Of a DNA stretch of 64,000 nt, positions 47,628 to 57,549 are shown in pieces (within the stretch, counting starts at the first letter, position 1; every line of letters begins with the position of its first letter). The notes beneath the pieces were generated by a model that saw only the letters and a program-made list of their open reading frames with translations, ran no database searches and was not told where the DNA came from. The translations under genes and the position numbers were made by a program. Source of the DNA: Pseudoduganella rivuli (lineage in GTDB: Bacteria; Pseudomonadota; Gammaproteobacteria; Burkholderiales; Burkholderiaceae_D); assembly GCF_009674485.1 (NCBI RefSeq), contig NZ_WKJJ01000004.1, forward strand, positions 301,076-365,075, written 5' to 3'.

Positions 47628-48533
47628 ATGCAAGCATTCGCAAAATTGTCCGCGGCCGCCATCCTGGCGATCGGCTGCAACAGCGCTTTCGCCCAGCTCG
47701 ACCTGGCCCGCAGCGGTTCCGTCGACACGGTCAGTTCCAATCCGAACCCGCTGATGTACGTGAGCCAGAACCTGGCCCGCAACGCAACGGCGACCTACCG
47801 CTACCTGGACGACTTGTACAGCCTGGGTTCGTCGTCGCCAACGCGCCTGGCGCTGGTGCCGGACCCGCTGGGCAGCAGCCGCAAAGTGTTTTCCCACACG
47901 GTCTACAGCACCGACCCGCTGGTCTCGGGCGGCTCGCGCACCGAAGTGTCGCTCAAGTATGACTATGTGATCGAAGGCGTGCGCTGGTACGCGTTTTCCA
48001 TGCTGTTCCCGTCGGACTGGCAATTCCACGCCAGCCCCACGGTGGTGGCGCAAATGAATACCAGCCAGAAGACAACGTCGGTGCCGCCACCGGTCGCGGT
48101 GGTCGCCAGCGGCCAGGATTTGAATATCGAGCTGCATTCGAACTACCGCAACATGAGCGGCACGGGCACCGACCCCGCCACGCGCGCGAATACCGCCGAT
48201 TTGCTGGTGCGGGCGGGGAAGATCGAGACCAATAAGTGGTATTGCTTTGTCGTGCGCGCCGACTGGTCGTTCAAGCCCGGCATCGGTTCGCTGCAAATCT
48301 GGATGAATGGCAACCTGGCCTACGAATCCGTCAACGCCTACAACGCGTACGACACGTGGCTGGGCAATTACCCCAAAGTGGGCCTGTATTTGCCGGGCGT
48401 GATGCAAGTGCCGTCGCGCCGCCTGTACACGGATTTCATTTATACGGGTGGCGCGTCCAGCACCTATGACACCATGGCGGCGCTGACGCCGTGCGGCACG
48501 GCGGCGGCGCCGACGGCCAACGTGATCCGGTGA
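47628..48533 (+). CDS. Secreted heparin lyase I-like protein, copy 2
   Basis: A 301-residue paralog of the preceding protein, 14 bp downstream of it. Signal peptide MQAFAKLSAAAILAIGCNSAFA. Shared segments are GVRWYAFSMLFPSDW, TVVAQMNTSQ, NKWYCFVVRADW, LQIWMNGNLAYES and LYTDFIYTGG. It has an N-terminal insertion (about residues 23-75) not in copy 1. The tandem pair probably arose by duplication and may have different polymer preferences. GGCGGGA precedes ATG 47628. Confidence 0.7.
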   Translation: MQAFAKLSAAAILAIGCNSAFAQLDLARSGSVDTVSSNPNPLMYVSQNLARNATATYRYLDDLYSLGSSSPTRLALVPDPLGSSRKVFSHTVYSTDPLVSGGSRTEVSLKYDYVIEGVRWYAFSMLFPSDWQFHASPTVVAQMNTSQKTTSVPPPVAVVASGQDLNIELHSNYRNMSGTGTDPATRANTADLLVRAGKIETNKWYCFVVRADWSFKPGIGSLQIWMNGNLAYESVNAYNAYDTWLGNYPKVGLYLPGVMQVPSRRLYTDFIYTGGASSTYDTMAALTPCGTAAAPTANVIR

Positions 48534-48596
48534 CCACAGGCGGATGGGGGCGGCGTACAATCGCAACTTCCCATCCACCGGAACCGGAGCAACCCA

Positions 48597-49772
48597 ATGC
48601 TGGTAAGGCGCTGTGCAGTGCTGTTGATCGAACCCAGGGAAGAACTGGGACTGGACTTGCAATCGATGTTTTCCGGCGGCAGTGCGCTGACCGCGACCAT
48701 GCACTGGGTGGCGCTGGCGCCGCACCTGGACCGCGAAGTCACGCTGGCGGCCGACGACGTGGCGCTGCTGGGCAGTGTCGGGCAAACCGTGTGGCAGCAA
48801 CGCGCCGCGCTGGAGCAGCAATACGGCGCCGATATCGTGGCGCGCTTGCTGGATCACGGCCTGCTGGTGGGCGATGCGCGGCTGGGCGCACAGGAATCGG
48901 AGCTGTCGCCCGAACTGGCGCACTGGCGCGAACGTGACGATACCTTGCGCGCCCAGCACTGGCGGCCTTTATCAGCCGTCGCGCACATCTACAGCCGCTG
49001 GCGCGGCATGCAAAGCGAATCGGGGATGCAATTCCCCACCTTCGACGACCTGGTGAAGGAATATGGCCAGCCGCCGTCGCCGGCGGTGGAGCGGGGTGGT
49101 GCAAGCGATGCCATTGCGCTGCCCGCGCCGGCAGCCGATGCGCTGGACGACCTGCTGCTGCGGCGCTATACGGGCCGCAATTTCGATACCACGGCGCAGG
49201 TCCCGCTGGCGCTGGCCGCGCGCCTGTTGCAGCGGACCTTTGGCGCGCAAGACCAGCGCATGATGGCGCCCGATGCGTATGTGCTGAAGAAAACCAGCCC
49301 GTCGGCCGGAGGACTGCATCCGTGCGAAGCGTACGTGCTGGCGCAGCGCATCGATGGCGTGGCGCCGGGGCTGTACCACTACCACGCGGTCAACCACGTG
49401 CTGGAACCGGTACAGGCGCTGACGGTTGACGAGGCGCGGCAACTGGCGCTGGTGGCGGTGGCGGACCAGCAATGGTTCGCCGATGCGCCGATCATGGTGA
49501 TCGTGGCGGCCCGCGTATTCCGCAATTTCTGGAAGTACCGCAACCATGCGAAGGCGCACCGCGCCTTGCTGCTGGACGCGGGGCACTTGTCGCAAACCTT
49601 GTATTTGCTGGCCACGGAAGCGGGGCTGGCCGGATTCGTCACCGCCGCCATCAATGAAGTCGAGCTGGAACAGGCATTGGGCCTGGATCCGCTCACCGAT
49701 GCGGTGATTGCCGTCTGCGGTTGTGGCCCGGCGGGGCCGGGCGACTACGTGGAGCTGCGGAACGCTACCTGA
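48597..49772 (+). CDS. SagB/ThcOx-family putative peptide maturation dehydrogenase
   Basis: A 391-residue protein. The C-terminal 220 residues are a nitroreductase-fold FMN oxidase of the SagB type: LLRRYTGRNFD, KTSPSAGGLHPCEAYV (the SPSAGALHP-like flavin segment), YRNHAKAHRALLLDAGHLSQTLYLLATE and CGCGP. The N-terminal 150 residues are a poorly conserved winged-helix-like region. The architecture matches the family described as putative peptide maturation dehydrogenase that accompanies NHLP-related precursors. In azole RiPPs, SagB-type enzymes oxidise azolines; no cyclodehydratase is adjacent here. GGAG precedes ATG 48597. It faces the precursor gene tail to tail with 3 bp between stops. Confidence 0.82.
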   Translation: MLVRRCAVLLIEPREELGLDLQSMFSGGSALTATMHWVALAPHLDREVTLAADDVALLGSVGQTVWQQRAALEQQYGADIVARLLDHGLLVGDARLGAQESELSPELAHWRERDDTLRAQHWRPLSAVAHIYSRWRGMQSESGMQFPTFDDLVKEYGQPPSPAVERGGASDAIALPAPAADALDDLLLRRYTGRNFDTTAQVPLALAARLLQRTFGAQDQRMMAPDAYVLKKTSPSAGGLHPCEAYVLAQRIDGVAPGLYHYHAVNHVLEPVQALTVDEARQLALVAVADQQWFADAPIMVIVAARVFRNFWKYRNHAKAHRALLLDAGHLSQTLYLLATEAGLAGFVTAAINEVELEQALGLDPLTDAVIAVCGCGPAGPGDYVELRNAT

Positions 49773-49775
49773 TCG

Positions 49776-50030
49776 TTACAGCGTGCCGCTGAGGAAGAAC
49801 GGCAGGGCGCCGGCCGCGCTGTCCAGCTTGGCCTTGATGGCGGCGCGGTCGGCCGCCAGCGCGTCTTTCGACGGCAGGCTGCGTACATCCGGGATTTGCG
49901 CCGGATCGATCGACAGGCCGATGCTGCCCAGGGCGCCCGCCGGGTCGCCCAGCATTTGTTCGCGGAATGCGTCGTCGGTGGACAGTTTGTCGAGCAGGGT
50001 ATCCAGGTCGCTGGAAGAGAAATTCGCCAT
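49776..50030 (-). CDS. NHLP-related RiPP precursor peptide (putative)
   Basis: An 84-residue peptide starting MANFSSSDLD; AAGGA upstream on the minus strand fixes ATG 50030 over an in-frame ATG at 50045. It has the leader type of NHLP/Nif11 precursors: LLDKLSTDDAFREQM followed by GDPAGALGSIGL and a conserved-looking IDPAQIPDVRSLPS. The C-terminal end SAAGALPFFLSGTL is the likely core region, with Ser and Thr but no Cys anywhere in the peptide. It lies opposite a SagB-like maturation dehydrogenase and 59 bp downstream of a giant sensor kinase gene on the same strand. Leader and core assignment is by analogy. Confidence 0.65.
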   Translation of the reverse strand: MANFSSSDLDTLLDKLSTDDAFREQMLGDPAGALGSIGLSIDPAQIPDVRSLPSKDALAADRAAIKAKLDSAAGALPFFLSGTL

Positions 50031-50089
50031 TGTGTCGTCCTTCATGTCAACGTTAATAAGGAAACTACGAGGGAAACTGCGGGGTAAAC

Positions 50090-53000
50090 CTAAGAGGCGC
50101 CATTCAGCTCCTCCAGGAATTTTTTACTGGCGCTTCGATGCGCCGCGCGGCACACCGCGCGGTTGCGGCCTTCGGCTTTGGCGCGGTACAGGTGCTGGTC
50201 GGCCGCTTCCAGCAATTCGCCGCGCGTTTCGCCGTGCAGCAGGGCCGACGTGGCGCCCCCCACGCTCACCGTGATCGTGGGGGCGCACACCGAGTGTTCA
50301 TGGGGGATCGCCAGCGCCTCCACGTCGGCGCGGATGCGCTGGGCAACGTCGAACGCGGCCGCCGCATCGGTTTCCGGCAGCACCAGCACGAACTCCTCGC
50401 CGCCATAGCGCGCCGCCAGGTCGGCCGGGCGGCGCGCACTGGCGCGCAGGATGCGGCCCAGCTCGCGCAGCACCTGGTCGCCCATGGCGTGGCCATAGTG
50501 GTCGTTGTATTGCTTGAAGCAGTCGACGTCGAGCAGCAGCACGGACAACGGCGCGCCATTGCGCTGGGAACGCTGCCACTCCGCCGCATAGTGTTCGTCG
50601 AAGCGGCGCCGGTTCGGCAAGCCCGTCAAGCCGTCGATATGGGCCAGCGCTTCGAGCTGGCGGCGCTGGTGCGCCAGTTGCAGGTGCAGCGCGACGCGGG
50701 CCCGTACCACGGCGGGACTGAACGGCTTGGAGATATAGTCGGATGCGCCGAGTTCCAGGCCGTGCGCTTCATCTTCCCTGCTGTCGAGCCCTGTAATGAA
50801 AATCACGGGAATGTGCGAGGTGGACGCGTCTTCCTTCAGCCGGCGCAGCACTTCGTGCCCGTCGAGTTCCTCCATCATGACATCGAGCAGGACAAGGTCC
50901 GGCTGGTGGCCGGAAGCCCACTGCAAGACACCCGCGCCATCGTCGGACGTGGAAACCGTGTAATCGTCTTCCAGCAGCATGGTCAGCACTTCCCGGTTCA
51001 GCTCCTGGTCGTCGACGATCAGGATGTGCTGCCGGCGTGCGGTGTCGGCCGCGGTTTCCTGCGGCGGTTGCGGCGCGCGGTCCAGGCCAGGCGCCGGCGG
51101 GAATCCGGCACCGGCACTGGCGGCGCCACCACCAAACGCGGCCTCCATCGATGCGGCCAGCGACGCCATCGCCGCCGCCAGCGGGGCGCGCAGCGCCTCG
51201 GCGTCGGCCCGCCGGTCCTGGCGCAGCGCGTTTTCCAGCGCGGCCGACATTTGCACCACGGCGTGGGCGCCCACCGTGGCGGCGGCCGATTTCAGGCCAT
51301 GCGCATAGCGTTCCAGCGCGTCCGGTGTGGTGGCGTCGTCGAGCAGCAGCGCCTGTCCCGCCGCGCCATAGTTCTTGCGGAAACCGGCCAGCACTTTATG
51401 CAGCAAGTCGCGCCGGTTATCGACGCATTGCAGCGCCGCCTGCCAGTCGATGCCGGCCACGGCGGGCAGCGGCGCAGTGGTGTTGCCCGCGGCCGGGGAT
51501 GCGTTGGCGTCGCCGTCGCGCGCCGGACCGGCAAGTTCGGCGGCATCGGCCATGTTGCTTGCATGGGCCGGGGCGCGCGGCGCAATCCAGCGCAGCAAGG
51601 TCGCATACAGCGCGGAAGGGTCGATCGGCTTGGTCAGGTGCTCGTTCATCCCGGCGGCAATGCTGGCTTCATGGTCGCTGGTCAGCGCGTGGGCCGTCAT
51701 GGCGACGATCGGCAAGTCCGCGTGAGGTCCGAGCGCGCGGATGGTCCGGGCGGCAGTCAAGCCGTCCATGACGGGCATTTGCACGTCCATCAGCACCAGG
51801 TCGTAGTATCCGCCCGGGTGGCCTTGCACCATTTCCACCGCCTGCATGCCGTCGAAGGCGACATCGACGGTGATGGGCGCATCGGCAAGGAAGTCCAGCG
51901 CGACGTCGCGGTTGATGGCATTGTCTTCCGCCAGCAGCACGCGGGCGCCGGCCAGGCGCGACATGTCAGGCCGGCTTCCATGCTTGGTGCGCGGCGCTTC
52001 AGCGGCGCCGGCCGAGTGCATCGGCTGCAGGATGTCGAGGATGCTGTTGTAGAGCAGCGAAGGCACGACAGGCTTGATCAGGAAGCCATCGAGTCCGGCA
52101 TGGTCGATCTGGTGCAGCACGTCTTCGCGCGCATAGGCGCTGACCATCAGGATGGCCGGCGTGATGGTAATGCGGGCATCGCCGCGGATGCGGCGCGCGG
52201 TCTCCACGCCATCCCAGACCGGCATGCGCCAGTCCATCAGCACCAGGTCGAATGGCGTACCGGCGATTTCGGCCGCCAGCAGCAAGTCCAGTGCGGCGGG
52301 ACCGGATTCGGCGCCGATGCAATCGACGATGCCGAACGATTCCAGCATGTCGCACAGCACGTCGCGCGCGGCCAGGCTGTCGTCCACCACCAGTACACGG
52401 TGGTGTCCCAGCGCCGGGCGCGGGCCGCTTTCCGCCGTGCCGGCCGGCGCGATACCCAGTTCGATGTCGAACGCGAAGCAACTGCCGATGCCGGGTTGGC
52501 TTTCCACCGTGATGGCGCCGCCCATCAGTTCGACCAGCTGGCGCGAGATGGCCAGGCCCAGGCCGGTGCCGCCATATTTGCGGGTGATCGAGCTGTCCGC
52601 CTGCGAAAACGACTGGAACAGGGCGGCGACCTGCTGTTCCGTCATGCCGATGCCCGTGTCGCGCACGGCAAAGCGCAGCATCATGGACGCGGGGCGGCGT
52701 TCCAGCACATCGACCGACAGCACGATTTCGCCCCGTTCCGTGAATTTGGCGGCATTGCCGGCCAAATTCAGCAGCACCTGGCCCAGCCGCAGCGGATCGC
52801 CCAGCAACTGGCGCGGCACGTCCGGCGCCACGCGGAACACCACTTCGATACCTTTTTCCTCGGTCTTATGCACCACCACGTCGGCCAGGTTGCCCAGCAA
52901 ATCGTCCAGCGGGAAGGCCACGTGTTCCAGTTCAAGGCGGCGCGCTTCGATCTTGGAAAAGTCGAGGATATCGTTGATGATGCCCAGCAGGTTTTCACCG

Positions 53001-56000
53001 GACCACAGGATCTTGCCCAGGTAATCGCGCTGCTTGGGATTGAGCTCCGTGCGCAAGGTCAGCCGTGACAGGCCGATCAGCGCGTTCATCGGCGTGCGGA
53101 TTTCGTGGCTCATGTTGGCGAGAAATTCACTCTTGGCGCGCGACGCGGATTCCGCATCGGCGCGGGCGCGGTCGATGACGCGCAGCGCGTGGGCCTTCTG
53201 GAACGCGGAAACAAAATGTTCCTTCAAGCCTTTCAGCAAATCCTGGTCGCTCTGGTCGAAAGCCATGCTGTGATGGCCGTTGGCGAACACCAGGTAGCCT
53301 TGCACGGCGCCCTCGACGCGGATGCGCAGCGCCAGCTGGGCGGCCGGGCTGCCGGCCCCGATGCTGGAAACCTGTCCGCGCACGACAAAGATATCGTCAG
53401 AGATGGCGCTGCCGGACGGTGCGAAGCGTTCCGCCGCCGCATCCGGCCCGAGGGCCGGCAGTTCCGGCGCCGCGCCGCTGCGCGCCCAGGCGGCCCGTAC
53501 GGCAAAGGTCTCGCTGGCGGCGTCGTACACCAGCGCGTACGCGGTTTCCACGCCTTCAATGACGGTCGCTTCGCGCAGCATGGTCACCAGCAGCGCATCG
53601 AAATCGACCTGTTCGTTGATGGAGCGGACAATGGCATTGAGTTTTTCCAGGTGCTGGGTGCGGGCATAAATGCGCGCTTCCAGCCGCGCCTTGGCGCGCA
53701 GCAGGTAGCCCATGCGCCAGCGGTACAGTCCCCACGCGGCGCCGGCGCCGGCCAGCGCGTACAGTACTTTGGCCCACCATGACTGGTACCAGTGCGGTTG
53801 CACGATCACGGTCAGCGACAGCGCTTGCGGATTCCATTCGCCGGCGCGGTTGCTGCCCCGCAGGTGCAGCCGGTACGTGCCGGGCGCCAGATTGCGGTAA
53901 ATGGCCGTGCGTCCGGTGGCGTTGGTCGACACCCAGTCGCGGTCGACGCCATCCATGCGCGCGGCAAAGCGGTTCAGCTGCGGCGCCGAGTAATCCAGCG
54001 CCGACAGTTGTACTTCGAGGTTTTTCCTGCCTGGCTCCAGGACCAGCGTGGCGTTGCCGCCTGCCAGGCGCGCCATGACTTCACCGGCGGACACGGGCTG
54101 GCCGTCGATGCGCACGGCAGTGATCATCAGCGGCGGCGCATAGCGCCAGGACGCAAGGTCCTGTGGCCGTACCACGGTCAGGCCGCCGGTGGCGCCGAAT
54201 GCGACATCGCTGTCCGGCGTCAGCCCCGCCGCGCCGCCAAAGAACGTGCTGAACGCCATGCCATCCTGGCGGCCCAGCGCCCGCACCTTGAAGCTGGCGG
54301 GATCGATGGAGGCCAGGCCGTCCGCGGTGGAGGCCCAGACAACGCCCGTGTCATCGAGCAGCATCCCGGTGATGGCGCCATAAGGCAGGCCGTCCGCCGT
54401 GCCGATCTGGCGGAACACGGGCGCGCCCCTGCCGTCGCGCTTTTCCAGCACGTGGATGCCGCCGCCATTGGTGCCTGCCCACAGGCGGCCCAGGCGGTCC
54501 ATTACCAGCGAGGTCACCAGCGGATAGCGCAGCGCGCCGGCGACGGCCGGTTGCGCGTGGATTTGTTCGACCGCGTTGCCATCGGGCGATAAGCGGTTCA
54601 GGCCATTGCGCGTGCCGATCCATAGTCCGCCATGGCCGTCTTCGGCGATGGCGTGAATGCGGTTATCGGTCAGGCCGCCGGGAGCCGTCCCCTGCACATA
54701 GGAGCGCAGTGCGCCGGTTTCCGGTTCGTAGCGCAACAGGCCGTCGAAGGTGCCGAGCCACAGGACTTTATCCTGCTGCAGCATGGCGCTGATGCGGGGA
54801 TAGGGATTTTCCTGCGGCAGTTTGACCCGTTTGACCTTGCGTCCCTGCGCGCTGCTGCGGTACAGGCCCAATTGCGTGCCGATCCACGCTTCATTGCCGG
54901 GCGCGGGAGCCATGGCCAGCACGAAGCGCTTCGGCAGCGCGTCGTCCGGCTTCGACGGGTCCGGGCGCAGCGCCGCGACGCGGCGGCCGTCCGGCAATAC
55001 CTGGTCGACGCCCTGGTCGGCCAGCGCAATCCACATCTTGCCGTCCGCATCGCCCATCAGTGCCGACACGCCCGTTTCCGCCAGGCCTTCCGCGCCGTGG
55101 ATATTGCGGATCGCCTCGGCCTGGGGATTATAGGTATCGACGCTGCGCTCATTGGCGACCCATACCAGGCCGCTGCGGTCGCGCAGCACCGCGGCCACCC
55201 GGTCCGCGCCCAGGCTGGCGCCGACCGTCGGCTGGTGCTGGATACGCCGGCTGCGATGGCTTGCGGCGTCATATTCCAGCACACCGCCGCCATAGGTGGC
55301 GGCCCACCAGCGGCCCGGACTGACTTCCGCCAGGCTCAGCACCATGTGGGCGCCGGCGTCGCCGACGTCCGGTTGCGCCAGCAATTGCGCGCCGCCGTTG
55401 CCGCTTGCCATGCCGAGGCCACTTTTCATGGTGCCGAACAGGATGCGGCCATCGCGTTGTTCGGCCAGCGCCAGCACCGCATCGGCCCATGGCGCGCCGC
55501 CCGGTGTGGCGGCCTTTTCGGCCACCTTGACGGCGCGCACGGCGCCATCGCGCGCCTCGCGCACCTCCAGCCCCGTGACGGAGCCGATCCACAGGTTGCC
55601 GGCCCGGTCGCGCAACAGCGACCGCACCTGGCTGTCCGGCCGGCCCGGCGCGCGCCCGATGTGGCGCACGGCGCTCCGGTCCGGCGGCAGGTAATCGAGG
55701 CCGCCGGCGGTGCCGACCCAGATGCCGCCATCCGGGTCGCTGGCGATCGCATTGACAGCGGGGTGGCGCAGGCCGCCCGGTCCGGCGCCGTAGCGCTGGA
55801 AGCGTTCGTGCACCTTGTCATAGACAGCCATGCCACCGTTAGCGGTGCCGACCCACAGGCGGCCCTGCTGGTCCACGTGCAGCGCCTGGATCAGGTCCCC
55901 CGGCAGCGACGTTGGATCGGCGGCATCGAACAGGAAATTACGCATGCGGTAGCCGTCCCAGCGGGCCAGGCCTTGCTGGGTGCCGATCCAGAGATACCCG

Positions 56001-56242
56001 TCGCTGTCCTGCGCCATCACCACGCTGACGGGGTGGGGCAAGCCCTGGTCCATGCCGAGATGGGAAAACAGCGGAGTGGCCAACGCGTCCCAGCGGGTCG
56101 CGCCGGATGCCGCCAGGCCCAGGGCAGGGAGGGCCAGCGCCAATGCCAGTGTGGCCGCCAGACGGCGCAGCCGGCGCGATATGGCGGCTGGGCGGGGCGT
56201 CTGGCGGACGCGGGAATGCGGAAAACCAGCGGGACGGATCAA
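50090..56242 (-). CDS. Giant hybrid sensor kinase with propeller, GAF, three receivers, HPt and GGDEF domains
   Basis: About 2,050 residues from TTG 56242 (AGGAG at 56253-56257); a GTG at 56278 would give 2,062 but has no ribosome site. In order: signal or anchor region (residues about 30-50), periplasmic two-component propeller repeats ([27 protein letters not shown] and more, to about 740), Y_Y_Y domain (about 750-815), transmembrane helix near 825-845, GAF about 860-1020, HisKA with H1046, HATPase, receivers with D1337 and D1486, HPt with H1648, a third receiver with D1787, and a C-terminal GGDEF with intact GGEEF (1947-1951). Signal would pass by phosphorelay to a c-di-GMP synthase. The RiPP precursor gene follows on the same strand. 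Confidence 0.9.
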   Translation of the reverse strand: MIRPAGFPHSRVRQTPRPAAISRRLRRLAATLALALALPALGLAASGATRWDALATPLFSHLGMDQGLPHPVSVVMAQDSDGYLWIGTQQGLARWDGYRMRNFLFDAADPTSLPGDLIQALHVDQQGRLWVGTANGGMAVYDKVHERFQRYGAGPGGLRHPAVNAIASDPDGGIWVGTAGGLDYLPPDRSAVRHIGRAPGRPDSQVRSLLRDRAGNLWIGSVTGLEVREARDGAVRAVKVAEKAATPGGAPWADAVLALAEQRDGRILFGTMKSGLGMASGNGGAQLLAQPDVGDAGAHMVLSLAEVSPGRWWAATYGGGVLEYDAASHRSRRIQHQPTVGASLGADRVAAVLRDRSGLVWVANERSVDTYNPQAEAIRNIHGAEGLAETGVSALMGDADGKMWIALADQGVDQVLPDGRRVAALRPDPSKPDDALPKRFVLAMAPAPGNEAWIGTQLGLYRSSAQGRKVKRVKLPQENPYPRISAMLQQDKVLWLGTFDGLLRYEPETGALRSYVQGTAPGGLTDNRIHAIAEDGHGGLWIGTRNGLNRLSPDGNAVEQIHAQPAVAGALRYPLVTSLVMDRLGRLWAGTNGGGIHVLEKRDGRGAPVFRQIGTADGLPYGAITGMLLDDTGVVWASTADGLASIDPASFKVRALGRQDGMAFSTFFGGAAGLTPDSDVAFGATGGLTVVRPQDLASWRYAPPLMITAVRIDGQPVSAGEVMARLAGGNATLVLEPGRKNLEVQLSALDYSAPQLNRFAARMDGVDRDWVSTNATGRTAIYRNLAPGTYRLHLRGSNRAGEWNPQALSLTVIVQPHWYQSWWAKVLYALAGAGAAWGLYRWRMGYLLRAKARLEARIYARTQHLEKLNAIVRSINEQVDFDALLVTMLREATVIEGVETAYALVYDAASETFAVRAAWARSGAAPELPALGPDAAAERFAPSGSAISDDIFVVRGQVSSIGAGSPAAQLALRIRVEGAVQGYLVFANGHHSMAFDQSDQDLLKGLKEHFVSAFQKAHALRVIDRARADAESASRAKSEFLANMSHEIRTPMNALIGLSRLTLRTELNPKQRDYLGKILWSGENLLGIINDILDFSKIEARRLELEHVAFPLDDLLGNLADVVVHKTEEKGIEVVFRVAPDVPRQLLGDPLRLGQVLLNLAGNAAKFTERGEIVLSVDVLERRPASMMLRFAVRDTGIGMTEQQVAALFQSFSQADSSITRKYGGTGLGLAISRQLVELMGGAITVESQPGIGSCFAFDIELGIAPAGTAESGPRPALGHHRVLVVDDSLAARDVLCDMLESFGIVDCIGAESGPAALDLLLAAEIAGTPFDLVLMDWRMPVWDGVETARRIRGDARITITPAILMVSAYAREDVLHQIDHAGLDGFLIKPVVPSLLYNSILDILQPMHSAGAAEAPRTKHGSRPDMSRLAGARVLLAEDNAINRDVALDFLADAPITVDVAFDGMQAVEMVQGHPGGYYDLVLMDVQMPVMDGLTAARTIRALGPHADLPIVAMTAHALTSDHEASIAAGMNEHLTKPIDPSALYATLLRWIAPRAPAHASNMADAAELAGPARDGDANASPAAGNTTAPLPAVAGIDWQAALQCVDNRRDLLHKVLAGFRKNYGAAGQALLLDDATTPDALERYAHGLKSAAATVGAHAVVQMSAALENALRQDRRADAEALRAPLAAAMASLAASMEAAFGGGAASAGAGFPPAPGLDRAPQPPQETAADTARRQHILIVDDQELNREVLTMLLEDDYTVSTSDDGAGVLQWASGHQPDLVLLDVMMEELDGHEVLRRLKEDASTSHIPVIFITGLDSREDEAHGLELGASDYISKPFSPAVVRARVALHLQLAHQRRQLEALAHIDGLTGLPNRRRFDEHYAAEWQRSQRNGAPLSVLLLDVDCFKQYNDHYGHAMGDQVLRELGRILRASARRPADLAARYGGEEFVLVLPETDAAAAFDVAQRIRADVEALAIPHEHSVCAPTITVSVGGATSALLHGETRGELLEAADQHLYRAKAEGRNRAVCRAAHRSASKKFLEELNGAS

Positions 56243-56282
56243 GCCGAAAGCGCTCCTGCCTAACGTTGACAAACACACAAAT

Positions 56283-56342
56283 TGCGACAGGGATAGGGTC
56301 GCACTGTGTCAGATCATTCCTACAAAAACACATGCTAGCATG
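56283..56342. promoter_or_regulatory. Dyads in the kinase/acyl-CoA dehydrogenase-like divergent region
   Basis: TGCGAC (56283-56288) with GTCGCA (56298-56303), spacer 9, and a perfect 12-bp palindrome CATGCTAGCATG (56331-56342). Both lie in the short gap between the two divergent start sites, so they could control both genes. No promoter hexamers stand out clearly. Confidence 0.4.
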
Positions 56343-56370
56343 CAAGTGAATGTCAAGGAGGTAAAGTTGT

Positions 56371-57549
56371 ATGCGCTGCATGGGTATTGGCCGCCATGCT
56401 ATGCTGCGCGCCTTGTCGCCACTGCCTGAAGCAACCATGCCGCAACCTGCCGTTCCCGATTTTCCTGTGCTGTCCCCCGCAGACGATGCGCGCCTGCGGC
56501 GCCATGCCGGCGCCGCCGATGGCGCCGGCTTCCTGCATCCCGTGCAACAGGCGCTGATCCACCGGCGCGGCTGGCTGCGGATGCTGGCGCCGCTGGCTGC
56601 CGGCGGCATGGAATGGCCGCTACCCAAGGTGGTGCGGCTGGAGGAAGCGGTGGCGCGCGCCGACGGTAGTGCGGGCTGGGTGGTGACGCTGTGCGCGGGT
56701 GCCGGCTGGTTTGCAGGCTTCCTGCCGCCGGACATTGCCCGCGAAGTCATGGCCACGCGCCGCGTGTGCCCGGCCGGCAGCGGCGCGCCGACCGGCTATG
56801 CGGACGTCGAAGGCGATGGCTACCGCTTGACGGGCCGCTGGGATTACGCCAGCGGCGCGCCGATGGCCACGCATTTCACGCTGAACGCCGTACTGCGCGA
56901 CGGCGGCAAGCCGCTGCTCGACGAGCAGGGCGCGCCCCGCATCCGCGCCTTCCTGGTCCCGGCGCGGCATGTTCGGGTGGAACCCACGTGGAACATGACG
57001 GGCTTGCGGGGCACGGCGTCCCACAGTTACCGCATCGATGGACAATTGGTGTCGGCTGGTTACAGCTTCGCCATCGCTCCGGAGGCGGCCACCGCGCCGG
57101 GACCGCTGTACCGCTTTCCGTTTTATTCGCTGGCTTATGTGACGCTGGCGGCCAATGTGGCGGGGATGGCGGCGCATTTCATGGCGCTGGCTGGCGATTG
57201 CTTGGCGCACCGGCGCCTGCCGGGAACGCAGGCCTCCCTGGCGGAGACGCCTGCCGTCCAGCGGCTGTCGGCAACGCTGCATGTTGCGTTTGATGATGCG
57301 CATGCCATGTTTTATGCCGCGCTGGATGACGCTTGGGCGCGCGTCGTCGAGGATGGCGCGCTCGGGGTGGATGGCATGGTCACGCTGAAAACCGTTTCAC
57401 TGGCGCTGGTGCGGGCCGCGCGCGATGCGGTGGACGGGCTGTACCCGTATTGCGGCTTGCATGCGGCGCGCGAGGACAGCGACATCAACCGCGTGTGGCG
57501 GGATTTTCATACGGCGTCGCAGCATACGCTGTTGCTGGACCTCGATTAA
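56371..57549 (+). CDS. Acyl-CoA dehydrogenase-fold flavoprotein (group D flavin monooxygenase-like)
   Basis: A 392-residue protein. AAGGAGG at 56355-56361, nine bases before ATG 56371, supports this start; ATG 56437 is an alternative if the first 22 residues are not conserved. The order follows the fold: an N-terminal helical part, RLEEAVARADGSAGWVV, a middle beta domain (YRLTGRWDYASGAPMATHFTL in pieces) and a C-terminal helical bundle. SGSAGWVV plus WDYASG is typical of HsaA/DszC-type group D oxygenases and of acyl-CoA-dehydrogenase-like oxidoreductases. No reductase gene is adjacent. Stops overlap those of the opposing MocR gene. Confidence 0.7.
   Translation: MRCMGIGRHAMLRALSPLPEATMPQPAVPDFPVLSPADDARLRRHAGAADGAGFLHPVQQALIHRRGWLRMLAPLAAGGMEWPLPKVVRLEEAVARADGSAGWVVTLCAGAGWFAGFLPPDIAREVMATRRVCPAGSGAPTGYADVEGDGYRLTGRWDYASGAPMATHFTLNAVLRDGGKPLLDEQGAPRIRAFLVPARHVRVEPTWNMTGLRGTASHSYRIDGQLVSAGYSFAIAPEAATAPGPLYRFPFYSLAYVTLAANVAGMAAHFMALAGDCLAHRRLPGTQASLAETPAVQRLSATLHVAFDDAHAMFYAALDDAWARVVEDGALGVDGMVTLKTVSLALVRAARDAVDGLYPYCGLHAAREDSDINRVWRDFHTASQHTLLLDLD

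Noticed and set aside
50138-53068. 976-codon open frame on the plus strand opposite the giant kinase
   Set aside because: The kinase strand has intact HisKA, receiver, HPt and GGDEF motifs. The opposite translation is low-complexity Arg/His/Gln-rich with no family signature.
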